Shown here: positions 9,691 to 18,701 of the stretch, one piece after another
Layout of the letters: every line of letters starts with the position of its first letter
Numbering within the stretch: the stretch's first letter is position 1
NCBI GenBank assembly: GCA_037176905.1
Contig: JBBBWG010010790.1
Coordinates: forward strand, 1-21,378
Origin: Azolla pinnata
Taxonomy: Eukaryota; Streptophyta; Polypodiopsida; Salviniales; Salviniaceae
Direction of reading: 5' to 3'
DNA: 21,378 bases
Notes under the pieces: model-generated
What the model was told of the DNA's origin: nothing
The model's database searches: none
The model's input: only the letters and a program-made list of their open reading frames with translations
Made by a program: the position numbers and the translations under genes

Positions 9691-9784
9691 TATAAAATCT
9701 GCAAGTTTTGCCACAATTTTTTATGAACTTTGCAAAACAAATTTCGTGGCAAAACTCGCGGCAAACTGACCAATAACTTAAACT

Positions 9785-9960
9785 GTGCGACCTTTATCGC
9801 AAATTTACTGGGATGTTTACTGCGATCTTTACAACAGCCTTTATGGTGACCTTTATTGCAAACCTTTACCGCAACCTTTACTGCACCTGTAAACACGACC
9901 TTTACTGCACCTGTAAACGCAACTTTTACTGCACCTGTTACTACAAGTTTAGCCACAACC
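9785..9960. repeat. 24-bp repeats in the left arm
   Basis: The word TTTACTGCACCTGTAAACRC repeats with a 24-bp period around 9880-9945, surrounded by single 12-bp modules such as CGACCTTTATCG. It is the inverse counterpart of the 11085-11430 array. Confidence 0.75.
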
Positions 9961-10337
9961 CTTACTACAAATTTAGCTAGAAATATTATTCATTTAAAAA
10001 CAAAATCTTTAAAATATAATATTTTCATTCTATTTATTTATATATATATACATTATTGTTCTCAATTTGAGAATATATATATATATATCTTTAGAAGCTT
10101 TTTCATTTTAGAAGCTAAAGAGTCTGAGAACTTTGAAGATGTTTTGAAAAACTCAAGCCTTCTCTGTCTATTTATACAAGAGGCCTATCTGAGACTATTC
10201 ACGTGAGATATTTTCACTTTTTACTTGTCTGTCTCCTCTTGTACATATTCTTTTATCTGTATATGCATATATACAAGGATATTTATCTTACAAGTAAGCA
10301 TACCTGCATATTCATCAATATATACATTCATATCCAT

Positions 10338-10374
<37 letters not shown>

Positions 10375-10679
10375 TATTCACCTATATATGGATATAAGGT
10401 AGATGCATATTCATATGTATATGCATATATACATGCATATTTACCTGTACACGGATAGTTACATATATATTCACTTGTATATGCATACATACATACATAT
10501 ACACACAAATATTCATATATTAATGTATATTTACATGTAGATATAGATGTATATGTATATGCAGATGTATAGACACATATTGATTTATAGATGGATAAAT
10601 AATTGGATATTAAACATTTGGATCATAATAAGGACATATTTAATACTTAAATCATTGTATGTTGCACCGATTGGGTAAA

Positions 10680-10725
10680 TCACTTGATTGTGTCAAATGA
10701 GGTGATGGGTTCAAATCTTGCCTAG
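10680..10725 (+). other. Box-B-like motif in the fold-back spacer
   Basis: GGGTTCAAATCTTGCC, near 10708-10722, resembles the internal B box of tRNA-derived promoters (GGTTCRANYCC). A convincing A box is not seen upstream, so a SINE fragment is possible but weak. The related stretch in the second element (about 18380-18425) has only part of the motif. Confidence 0.2.
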
Positions 10726-11084
10726 GATATAATATTTTAAAGATAAATATTCTTGTATTATATATACATATATAGATAAATGAATATATAAAGGAGGAGA
10801 TAAGACAAGTAAAAAGTGAACATATCTCACATGAATAATCTCAGATAAGCCTCTTATATTAATAGGTAACGAGGGCTTGAGTTTCTCAATAATTTTTAGA
10901 GTTCTCAAACTCTTTACCTTTTAAAATGAAGAAGTTTTTGAAAATATATCTGTTCTCAAAAGGAGAACAAAAAGAATTATATAAAAAAAAATGAGAATAT
11001 TATATTTTAATGTATGTTTTTAATTTAAATATTTGCAGCTAAATTTGTAAAAAGAGTTACAACTAAACTTGCAGTAATGGTTGT

Positions 11085-11430
11085 GTTTATAATTGTACCT
11101 ACAGGTGCAATAAAGATTGTGATAAAGGTTCCACTAAAGGTTGTAGCAAAGGTCATGTTAAAGGTTCCACTAAAGGTCATGTTAAAGGTTGTACCAAAGG
11201 TCGCGGGAAAGGTTCCACTAAAGGTCATGGTAAAGGTTCCACTAAATATTGTAGTAAAAGTTGAAGTAAAAGATTGCGGTAAAGGTCACGATAAACGTTA
11301 CGGTAAAGGTTGTAGTAAAGGTTGAAGTAGAGGTCACGATAAGGGTTGCAATAAAGGTCACAATAAAGGTTGTAATAAATTTGCGGTAAAGGTCACAATA
11401 AATTTGCGGGTAAAGGTCTCGGCAAAGGTC
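11085..11430. repeat. 12-bp tandem array (TAAAGGTTNNNN)
   Basis: About 28 successive 12-bp units keep the core TAAAGGT, with four variable positions (CAT, TGT, TCC, CGC and so on). Because 12 is a multiple of three, this yields a long KVPL-type frame at 11077-11325, which is a repeat artefact. The array forms the outer part of the right fold-back arm. Confidence 0.85.
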
Positions 11431-11549
11431 ACGTCAAAAGCGTGACAAATTTTTTATGTTCTTTACTGCAAACTTTGCCGCAATTTTTAATGAAAATTTG
11501 TTGAAGAAATTTAACGGTGAATGGTGTGTCAAACTCGCCAATACCTTGT

Positions 11550-12185
11550 AATGCAATTGACACATTCTCATGTGACAAAGATAGTTTACTTACATAGTAA
11601 TATTCAACTCATTAAGAGAATTAAAGAAAGAGGATTTGAATTGATGGCGTTCGCAACACCCACGATATCCATGTCCACGTCCCAAACCATGGGAGGCGGG
11701 GCTCACATGTGCAGATGAGGTGAGAGTCAATTTGGTTTGACTCGATGTGGGGCTCGCATGACTTGATGAGGCTAAGGCTGACCTAAGGGATGTCAGTCGT
11801 AAGGTGGTGCTGATCCTAGGCCAAGTTTACAAGGGAGGCGTAGCTGGCCTCCTTGTAGTGGATTTTGTGGATAGGCGACAACGCCGTTGCACGTCATGTT
11901 GCATGATAGCCCAAGGGGTGTCTTGTGTGGTTGGACCTCCTAGGGGTGTGCTCCCAGTTGTTTCGGGTGTGACGATACCAAGAGTGGTGGCCAAGCTCGC
12001 ATCAAATGACCCTGGCTAACCCCTCACCTATGGGATTGTAGGTGGACACCATGCCATATTTGGTCCTATCTTCTTTGTTGGTGGCATACCACCAAAGTGC
12101 TGTAAAATTTGATGTCATTCTCTCATGGCAGTATGATATGCAACCCACTGAGTGTCCAATGTCGGAGTAAGGGGGGATCTATCAG
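11550..12185. other. GC-richer unassigned stretch
   Basis: Between two AT-rich repeat regions, about 600 bp have balanced composition and a plus-strand frame at 11804-12019 (71 codons) with no recognisable domain. A word TGGCATACCACCAA-GTGC near 12078 recurs near 13914 just upstream of the CACTA transposase, so this may be part of the same element. No function can be assigned. Confidence 0.3.
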
Positions 12186-12232
12186 CCATCTATTTATATT
12201 TTTGGGTTATAATTAAACAAAAACCCATAATT

Positions 12233-12350
12233 AAACCCTAAACACTAGCAATTAATACAAAATTTATAAAATACTAGCAATTAACCCAAATTTTCAAAAA
12301 GATTATTGAAATTTAGTCACAAACCTTGGCATTTTAGGGTTTAGGGTTTA
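12233..12350. repeat. Inverted pair of telomere-like motifs
   Basis: AAACCCTAAACA at 12233-12244 faces TTAGGGTTTAGGGTTTA at about 12334-12350, so plant telomere-type words stand in inverted orientation about 100 bp apart. A direct repeat, ACTAGCAATTAA, lies between them (near 12244 and 12274). Confidence 0.55.
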
Positions 12351-12419
12351 CGATAATAATTCTGACATTTTTCTCAAATCTCAGATTTCACATAAATTTC
12401 AGAAAATTTACGGCAAATG

Positions 12420-13300
12420 TCACAAATTTCAGATTTCTAAGAAATTCGGATGAATTCCCCAAATATTCCGACAAATTTCGCAAATTTACACACAAATTCC
12501 CCTAAATTCCCAAATTTCACGACTTTTCTGACAAATTCCATTATACTCTTGTCAAGTCGCCAAACTTTCTGAAAATTGCAGACAGATTTCGTTTTTTCCC
12601 AAATTTCTACGAATTTTCCCCAAATTTCTACGAATTTTCCCCAAATTCCTCAAAATTTTCCTCAAATTTCACAATATTCCCAAATTTCATGACTTTTTTG
12701 ACTAATTTCCACTATGTTCTTCTCAAGTTTCAATTTTTTCCCAAATTCCATAAATTTCCCCCAAATTTCTCAAAATTTGCCTCAAATTTTTAAAAATTCG
12801 CAAATCTCACAACGTTTTTGACAAATTTCCACTATATTCTTCTCAAGTTTCCAAAATTTCATGGTATTGTAGAAAAATTTGTGTTTTTTCCCAAATTTCC
12901 ATAAATTTCCCCCAAACTTTGCAAATTTTGCCTCAAATTTCACAAAATTCCCAAATTTCACGACTTTATTGACAAATTGCCATTATGTTCCTCTCAAATT
13001 TCAAAACTTTCATGGTATCGCAGACAAATTTGTGTTTTTTTCCAAATTTTCACAAATTTCACAGCATTCCCAAATTTCACGAATTTTTTGACAAATTTCC
13101 ACTATATTCTTCTCAAGTTTCCAAAATTTCACAGTATTCAAAACAAATTTCAGCTTTTTCAAAAATTTCCACAAATTTCCCCCAAATTTCTCAAAATTTG
13201 CCTCAAATTTCACAAAATTCCCAAATTTCACGACCTTTTTGACAAATGTCACGAAATTCGCTTCAAATTTCAGAAAACTTTTTCATCGGAGATAAATTTT
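12420..13300. repeat. AT-rich satellite with 270-bp higher-order period
   Basis: The array is built of short CAAATTTCC-type words. The landmark GACTTTTTTGACAAATTTCC occurs (with variants) starting at 12521, 12691, 12811, 12962, 13081 and 13232. The spacings of 170, 120, 151, 119 and 151 show alternating subunits of about 120 and 151 bp, so every second copy is 270-271 bp apart. The first spacing is longer, in part because a 21-bp word with CCAAATTTCTACGAATTTTC is doubled near 12598-12640. The Phe/Lys/Asn-rich frames across it are repeat artefacts. Confidence 0.85.
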
Positions 13301-13324
13301 AGCTCATATTTGCCCAAATAGTCG

Positions 13325-13640
13325 TCAAAGCAAGAAGCAAGAAGAGGTACTTACCTCTAAAGCAAGAAGCTTAAAGAAAAAATTGAGCGTGAGCACTTCG
13401 ATAGAAGACCAAGTGGAGGAGGAGCAATAGGAGTAATAGGAGGAGTAGGTGGGGGATTGGAAGAGGAGCAAGTGGGGAACTAGAAGAGGAGCGGGTTCAG
13501 GGTAGAGGAGCAAGCAGGATTTGAAGAGCAGGGGAGCAAGTAGGTGAGCGGGTGAGCAGGCAAGTAGGGGGTCGAGTAGGGGACAGGCGACCAGAGGGGA
13601 ACAAGAGCAAGAGCTGGATTTGAAATTTGGGGGAGAAAAC
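13325..13640. repeat. Purine-rich degenerate GAGCAAG tract
   Basis: About 300 bp of the plus strand is nearly pure purine with irregular GGAGCAAG / GAGCGGG / AAGTAGG words. Minus-strand frames here are Pro/Leu/Ser-rich low complexity. It lies between the satellite and the CACTA-related region and could be a subterminal or promoter part of that element, but there is no direct evidence. Confidence 0.5.
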
Positions 13641-13664
13641 TCCTTTTTTTTGTCCCTTGCCACG

Positions 13665-14165
13665 ACCATATACGCAAGGATATATGCGACAGTTCCCATG
13701 AGCATAGCCATGATCATATACACGATCATAGCTGCGATATTTACGAAGGATTTGCTGCATCCAATCTATCCTAAGCTGACAAAATTTTTGGACGGTGTCT
13801 GCACTAGATGTTGGTCGGGTTTATGCAACCCGCTCACCTGAAACGAGTCATCTCCTCGTATCATGACAGATTTCTTCCATCCACACATCAATGTTACCAG
13901 GTATCTGAAAATGGCATACCACCAATGTGCATGACAATGAAGTAGTGGAAAGAGATGTGGGTGCAAGCTAATGGGGAAGTAGTGCCTGGGATATCCAGGT
14001 AAGAGAGTCAAAGTTTATGTCATTTGCTACATAGCTATTGCCCAATTGTTGCACAGTTACCACGAGTTTGTTGCATAGTTGCTACATAATTGCCGCAAGT
14101 TTGCTGCACCCTTGCCGCGACTTTGTTGCAAGTTTGCTCCACAGTTGCCACGAATTTGCTGCAAC
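13665..14165 (+). mobile_element. Upstream part of the CACTA remnant with TTGC-rich repeats
   Basis: 13665-13740 contains CATATACGC-type words also found at 9507-9690. 13780-14010 has open text on both strands without a nameable domain. 14035-14165 is a run of TTTGTTGCA / TTGCCGCGACTT modules with a period of roughly 12-24 bp, which ends just before a splice-acceptor-like TCTTTACAG (near 14219). The module run may lie in an intron of the transposase or be a piece of subterminal repeat. Confidence 0.4.
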
Positions 14166-14221
14166 TGTTCTATCCCTAAACCCTACTGCATGCAATTATC
14201 TGTATGTGAAATCTTTACAGG

Positions 14222-14593
14222 TTGTCCATATTTTTTGAGTTTCCCTATTGGGAAGATCTCAAAATAAACCACTTGTTGGACCCAATACACATCTTCAAGA
14301 GTGTGGCGACGACGGTGTGGGACCACTTGATTGGAACCCGAGACTCATTGCAACATTGCGGGAAGATTTGTAGTGCCTGGCCGGTCGAGCGTAAGAATGG
14401 GCAAGTGATATTACCAAGGGCTCCTTGGACTTTGATGAGATCAGAATATCGAGATATAAAGGAGATGATCACCTAGGTCAAAACACCAACAAGATAAATG
14501 CGATGTTTTAGAGGGGCGTTCTCAAAACAAAGACAAAAAGGGGTAGAGTAGCGTGTGGGCTTGAAGTTGCATGATTGGCATAAGATGTTACAG
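14222..14593 (+). pseudogene. CACTA (tnp2-type) transposase remnant, Transposase_21 part
   Basis: The frame starting at 14222 reads FPYWEDLKINHLLDPIHIFK followed by SVATTVWDHLIGTRDSLQ. This follows the tnp2 pattern YW.DL.I.H..D.MHI.KNV...LIGT..., near the end of the Transposase_21 (PF02992) domain of plant En/Spm-like CACTA transposases. It continues to PRAPWTLMRSEYRDIKEMIT at 14476, matching the known P..P..L...EY...K... stretch. After a broken interval, a frame ending VGLKLHDWHKMLQ at 14593 matches the conserved GLKSHD-HxLxQ start of the next domain. In-frame stops and frame changes show that the gene is dead. The upstream catalytic part is not recognisable in the window. Confidence 0.7.
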
Positions 14594-14682
14594 GTAAATT
14601 AAAATTTTAATCGATTTACAAGAATCTTAATGATTTTACTTAAATCTCACAAATAAATATTGGTTTTGATTTTCATCTATAG
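14594..14682 (+). other. Intron inside the CACTA transposase
   Basis: The donor ACAG|GTAAATT and the acceptor TTTCATCTATAG give an 89-bp, phase-0 intron. It joins HDWHKMLQ to FILSISVSRCALIPFRECLY, matching the continuous sequence expected in DUF4218 proteins. The survival of both splice sites suggests moderate age. Confidence 0.65.
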
Positions 14683-15060
14683 TTCATTCTTTCGATTAGT
14701 GTCTCTAGATGTGCTTTAATACCATTCCGAGAGTGTTTATACAAGCTCGATGCACTTGTCCAATTTGTCAGTGCGAAGGTGGTGGACCTTACTAGTCTAG
14801 AGAAAACCCAGATAGAATCAGTAAAGGCAATGTGTCTTCTCAAGGATACCTTCGTGCGATCTACACACACTAGTCAGGTGCAGTTGCTGGTCCCCATCAT
14901 CCAACATAGTCTCCAGTAGATGGATATTTTTCTTAGACCATTTCATGAAAATGCTAAAGAATTTTGTGAGACAAAATGCCCAGCCGGCAGGTAGCATGGG
15001 CGAAGGGTGGTTGATCTAGGAAAGCATAATGTTCATCTCATAGTATTGACACGAGGCTGA
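14683..15060 (+). pseudogene. CACTA transposase remnant, DUF4218-like segment
   Basis: From 14683 the frame reads FILSISVSRCALIPFRECLY..., then VSAKVVDLTSLEKTQIESVK and AMCLLKDTF. This is the DUF4218 signature of a short helical stretch with ...KV.D...LE..Q...V...C.LE..FP. Further on, PFHENAKEFCETKCPAGSMG and ESIMFISQY fit the family block with a degraded ...F.R.KARPEGSMAEGYL..E...F.SEYLH. At least two in-frame stops are present. Order and spacing relative to the preceding segment match intact tnp2 genes. Confidence 0.7.
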
Positions 15061-15125
15061 TTCATCATTGCCCCACCCCTTCTCCATTAGATATTCGCTG
15101 TCGGTGATAGACGTGAAGGTAGAAG

Positions 15126-15493
15126 ATGTACCCATTGTTGTTCTCAAGCGATGGGCCACACTGTCAATTTAGGGCGGGAGCTTCGTTTGAAATTGAACAA
15201 CTTTTGTATCTTGAACACGTAGGTTATGAACCTTGCGTGGATAGGTACCATGTAGCCTGGCTATCCATTGAGCATGAGTGTGCCCAGATCTGTCGTGATT
15301 ACGGTCGGCGTGCGCCATTTCCAAGCCACATCATTGAGTTTCCGTAGATCATCACGACAGAATGGGTGCATGGGTAGATGGATAGATTGGATTGGTCTAA
15401 GCATCATTCATCAATAACACAAGATGAGTGGGAATATGCATGGGGTTGTTGCAGTCCTATGGTGTCATGCCGTACAATGTTGGATCTTCGCGT
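15126..15493 (+). pseudogene. CACTA transposase remnant, segment after DUF4218
   Basis: The plus frame 15126-15347 includes RDYGRRAPFPSHIIEFP, and one stop later IITTEWV. This fits the region between DUF4218 and DUF4216, where tnp2 proteins have an EHE-containing stretch and an FP-W motif. Coding-like text ends abruptly at about 15490, where a foreign repeat begins, and resumes near 16780. Confidence 0.5.
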
Positions 15494-15830
15494 TGTCGGG
15501 ATAATCGACAAGTATGCATGAAAGCAAAGGTAGATCCGCCGGGGATTTGAAGCAGAGGAAACCAGAGTGGCGGAGTGACAAAGAAGTGAATTGTAGATCA
15601 GAATAAGAAGAAGCAAAGGGAAAACTAATAATGATTCAATCGAATTCCAGATAATAGGATTACAAAGAATAGGGTTCTGGATTGCAAGCTAAGCCCCCTT
15701 CCCCCATGTACGCCACTCCTTATATAGGCTGTGGAGTGGGTCGCCATAGTAAAAAAAAACCAGGAGAAAAAAAACTAGGAAAATAAAGCAGGAAAAAAAA
15801 AGTAGAGAAGAAAAAAAGCCAAAATAGGAA
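15494..15830 (-). mobile_element. LTR-like repeat, copy 1 (minus orientation)
   Basis: It begins TGTCGGGATAATCGACAAG and for about 200 bp is 85-90% identical by eye to 19346-19560. Read on the minus strand it looks like an LTR: A/T-tract region, TATA box (CTATATAAGG, around 15718-15728), a pyrimidine-rich transcribed stretch, and a terminus ...ATCCCGACA. No internal region adjoins it, so it is probably a solo or truncated LTR inserted into the CACTA remnant. The right end is uncertain (15815-15884). A weak candidate duplication, GCGT, flanks 15494-15884. Confidence 0.5.
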
Positions 15831-15984
15831 TCAACCTAATGACCTATACCTTTTTAAAGCAATTGTTTTATCCACCACGCCCTTGCGTTCTTTTCGAACT
15901 ATTTAGCATTCCTTGTCATAATGTATTTCACATTATACGCCCAAATCTTCAGGACATCGTCGATCCACGGATTGACGAATACGG

Positions 15985-16100
15985 CCTGTCGATTCCACGA
16001 TTCCACGATTCTACAATTCTACGATTCTACGATTTCACGATTCTACGATTCCACGATTCCACGATTCGACTATTCTCCGATTCTCCAATTCTCCGGTTTC
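15985..16100. repeat. 9-bp minisatellite (ATTCCACGA)
   Basis: About eleven imperfect copies of ATTCYACGA run from 15989 to about 16090, then degenerate to ATTCTCCGA. Similar words (GTCGATCCACGGATT and GTCGATCCATGGATT) flank both sides. The RFHDSTIL-type reading is an artefact of the 9-bp period. Confidence 0.85.
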
Positions 16101-16158
16101 GGCCCGTCGATCCATGGATTTCCGGTTACGATATGCTTTCAAGCCGTGTGAGGTTTCT

Positions 16159-16680
16159 GTCACGACAGCGTTAGTCAGGTGATGACCACTGGGGTCTTGG
16201 ATGAGGAGAGGAAGAGATTGAAAGAAAGAATGAATGAATGAATGAGAGCAATAGCAATGGCTTGAATGTTTAACTTCAAGAATTTTTCCGGAAATAATGA
16301 TAATGATCTGATGATGATCCTCTAAATTGATGAGTTGATGATGATCTTCTGAATTCCCGAGTTGATGATCAAGGCTTCAACTAGCCCTGTTTATATAGCT
16401 GGAGAGAAGCTATGCATGCAATGCATGCCTACTAGTTGTGCATGCATGGATGCTAGTTGTGCATGCGTGCATGCACACCGCATGCATGTATGCTTTTCAT
16501 GTATGAAATGCGCATGAACTGCTTCTATAATATGTGCAGTAGAAAACTCTCAAAATAATGACGTGGAGGTACATGCTTCAAGTCCTGCCCTATGCACGTA
16601 TAATAGTAGTTTATCGATATGTCATCTATTCTCATATTTTTACTATTTTGAAAGGGTATACCATGTACACTACAATAACG
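16159..16680 (-). mobile_element. Possible second LTR (minus orientation)
   Basis: Read on the minus strand this has an LTR-like order: GCATGCAC/ACTAGTTG repeats (16410-16480) in the U3-like part, TATA box CTATATAAACAGG (near 16390-16402), then CT-rich leader text including (CATT)n near 16225-16243, ending ...GTCGTGACA at 16159. It differs in sequence from the 15494 repeat. No adjacent internal region or target duplication was identified. It may also be the promoter end of another transposon. Confidence 0.4.
16410..16485. repeat. GCATGC-rich repeats
   Basis: ACTAGTTGTGCATGCATGGA and GCTAGTTGTGCATGCGTGCA are tandem, within a run of CATGCA (RY-type) words. They probably belong to the upstream part of the LTR-like segment. 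Confidence 0.7.
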
Positions 16681-16683
16681 GTA

Positions 16684-16706
16684 CCCTAAACCCTAACCCT
16701 AAACCC
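16684..16706. repeat. Interstitial plant telomere-type tract
   Basis: CCCTAAACCCTAACCCTAAA (ending in CCC) is about three units of the plant telomere repeat with one short unit. Just before it, at 16668, CACTACAATAACGG resembles a CACTA-type terminus (CACTACAA), but no inverted partner was found. Confidence 0.75.
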
Positions 16707-16779
16707 AAATTTAGAATAATACTAAAAATATTCTAATTTCTAAAAGAGTATGTTTTATTAATGATGTAGTGCATCTATT

Positions 16780-17103
16780 ATAATGCAATTTGGTGGGATG
16801 ACACAGATTATTGCATAGAAGCCATTGATCGGAACCGCTACACATTAGATTCTGGAGTGATTGACACATGTGAGGGAGAGGATGGATAGGACTAGGAATA
16901 TTGTGGAATTATTGGAAACATCATTAAACTAGACCTTTGAAGATTCAAAGTGTTTGTCTTCTATGTTAGATGGTTTAAAGATATTTTGGGTAAGGTTGCA
17001 AAACGTTCTACCAATGTAGATGGTAATGGCTTTATGATGATTGACTCCACACAGATTTGTAGTGCCAAGGAGGGGACCTTCATCTTACCATCTCATTCTG
17101 AAT
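16780..17103 (+). pseudogene. CACTA transposase remnant, DUF4216-like segment
   Basis: The frame reads IDRNRYTLDSGVIDTC, then EYCGIIGNIIKLDL, FVFYVRWFKDILGKVAKRST and DGNGFMMIDSTQICSAKEGT followed by FILPSH. This matches the DUF4216 pattern of tnp2 C-termini: SGV.......YYG....I.EL.Y....V.LF.C.W.D........D..GF..V.........PF.LASQ. Several stops occur. It resumes the transposase after the block of insertions that starts at 15494. Confidence 0.7.
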
Positions 17104-17192
17104 AGATAGTTAGTTCTTAAATAGTGTATGGATTAAATTATAATAATTATACTATGTTTCTTAAATAGTTTCTAACCCTATATTGTTACGTA

Positions 17193-17560
17193 ATGCAGGC
17201 CATTTTCCAACTTGTACTGCATTATGAGAAGTGGTGGTATGTGATACCGACGACACCACGTACAAAACCACTCTTTTACTCGTTGCCAGAACCGGGGCTG
17301 GTAGATCATTCTGCCTATGTACATTTGCCAACTAACACAAGTATGTTGGATAAAAGGGACGGCACAACACTACCATCCACAACAAATAATACAATAGTAG
17401 GTCCATCATGGGTTGCTATATGATTGCTCAATGATGTCGAGAATATTGAAGCTAGGATATTTGATGATGCTGACGGTGATCAAGCTTATTAAGATCTAGC
17501 AGACCGTGAACCAATAAACACCGATGAGTGCATAGGCTTATGTATTGAGGTAGGCTTGGG
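17193..17560 (+). pseudogene. CACTA transposase remnant, C-terminal exon
   Basis: An acceptor, CGTAATGCAG, precedes AIFQLVLHYEKWWYVIPTTP. This corresponds to the end of DUF4216 (Q.FY......W.VV...P), so an intron of about 90 bp separates it from 17103. The frame continues through STTNNTIVGPSWVAI to 17423, and related acidic text (IEARIFDDADGD) is legible on to about 17560 with stops. It closes the coding part of the element. Confidence 0.6.
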
Positions 17561-17659
17561 GACATGATTGATATCGATGAAAACAATAATAAATTTTGAA
17601 CTATCGATATTGATTTGTTCCTTGTAATTGATTCTTATGCCGACCAGAACTCATGATAT

Positions 17660-18690
17660 CATTATTGTAATGCTAAATTTTGACATTGAATGACCTATGT
17701 TTGTATACATATAATGAAACTTGCAACATTTGTATATATATATTTGCAGCAAAGTCACGTCAATGACGTAGCAAAGTTGTAGTAATGTCGCGTCTAATAC
17801 ACGGCAAACTAAGCGACTATATTCTCGACAATAATTGCGTAAATATCGTGGCAAATTACTATTTAATGTAACTTTTGCCATGTCCTTGTTGCAACATATA
17901 CGCGCTTTTTATTGCACATTTAGTTGTCCTTGCTGCAATATAGACGCTCTGTTTACTGCAACATAGTTGCAAGTTAGAAACTATCAGGCTATTTTCATCT
18001 GTATATGCACACATACATGCATATTCATCTAATTATACATTTTTTCATGCATATTTATGTGTGTATGCATATATATTTGAATATTTGTCCAAATATAAAC
18101 ATGTCTGATGTATAATAACTTGTAAATGGTCATATATAGGCATATTCACCTATATATGTACATGTCTGATACATATTTGCATGTATATATATAGACACAT
18201 ACATATACTCGTAAATTTTCATATACATGTGTGTTAACACATAGATATAACTATTTATGAATATGTAGATATATGGATGCATATTCTATGTATTCTGATA
18301 ACTACATGGATATACTCAATTTTAGATCATAATATATATACATATTTAGCTCATGTATAACGTAATTGTATATTGAATCAATTGGCTATATCGCTACATT
18401 GTGTGAAATGAATTCAAATGAGACAAATCAGTATGGTCGTGGTAAACAATGTGTATACAGATGCGGCAAACATGTAGGCAAAATAGTGTAGCAAACTCGT
18501 AGTAAAAGTCACGTTTATACTCATGTAAAAAGTTGCGGGAAATTGGAAGGTTCACTGTAAATTTTAGTTGCGTTTTTGCATAAAAACTCGCATAAAATCT
18601 CACGTCAATACTTGCGTCAATCTTAGCATTAATAGTCACGTCAGGGTTTGTGTATATAAGCGCAACAAAAAGTGTGGCTTCATAGAGTCT
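17660..18690. mobile_element. Second fold-back-like / subterminal repeat element
   Basis: Outer parts 17690-17970 and 18440-18690 carry the same GCAA/TTGC, GCGTAAA and GTAAAAGTCACG module types as 8883-11430. The middle (17990-18370) is the same kind of TATGCATATATACATG-rich spacer. Around 18320-18425 the text parallels 10620-10720: GATCATAATA, then ATTGTATRTTG, GATTGG/CAATTGG-like words, ATTGTGTSAAATGA and TTCAAAT. It is therefore a diverged relative of the larger structure. It directly follows the CACTA transposase end, so it may be that element's 3' subterminal region. Confidence 0.55.
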
Positions 18691-18701
18691 ATTGGCCAGA
18701 A

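Larger units (their letters stand above)
9780..11430. mobile_element. Fold-back-like element with long inverted arms
   Basis: The region is a large imperfect palindrome centred near 10510. Left arm 9969-10260 and the reverse complement of 10770-11035 align over about 280 bp with roughly 80% identity by eye. Landmarks are TTCACTTTTTACTTGTC at 10208-10230 and GACAAGTAAAAAGTGAA at 10804-10820. Outside these, both arms continue into inverted arrays of 12-bp modules: CCTTTACTGCAC-type at 9785-9960, TAAAGGTTNN-type at 11085-11430. The spacer (10260-10770) is AT-rich with a (TA)n run at 10341-10372. No transposase lies inside, so it would be non-autonomous. Long, internally repetitive inverted repeats are the hallmark of fold-back elements, including the MULE-related FARE elements of Arabidopsis; a CACTA derivative is the alternative. 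Confidence 0.65.

Noticed and set aside
11077-11325. 82-codon KVPLKV repeat protein
   Set aside because: A direct translation of a 12-bp DNA tandem repeat.
12879-13321. Frames with FPNFHKF/ISQNSQ repeats
   Set aside because: They arise from the AT-rich satellite; both strands give similar artefacts.
13766-14011. 81-codon minus-strand frame near the CACTA remnant
   Set aside because: No motif, and it is antisense to plus-strand text that also has protein-like stretches; undecidable, so not called.
15550-15580. tRNA-like T-arm (GGTTCAAATCCCCGGC on the minus strand in the related copy at 19380-19400)
   Set aside because: The upstream stem half does not pair and no cloverleaf can be drawn; chance resemblance inside the LTR-like repeat.
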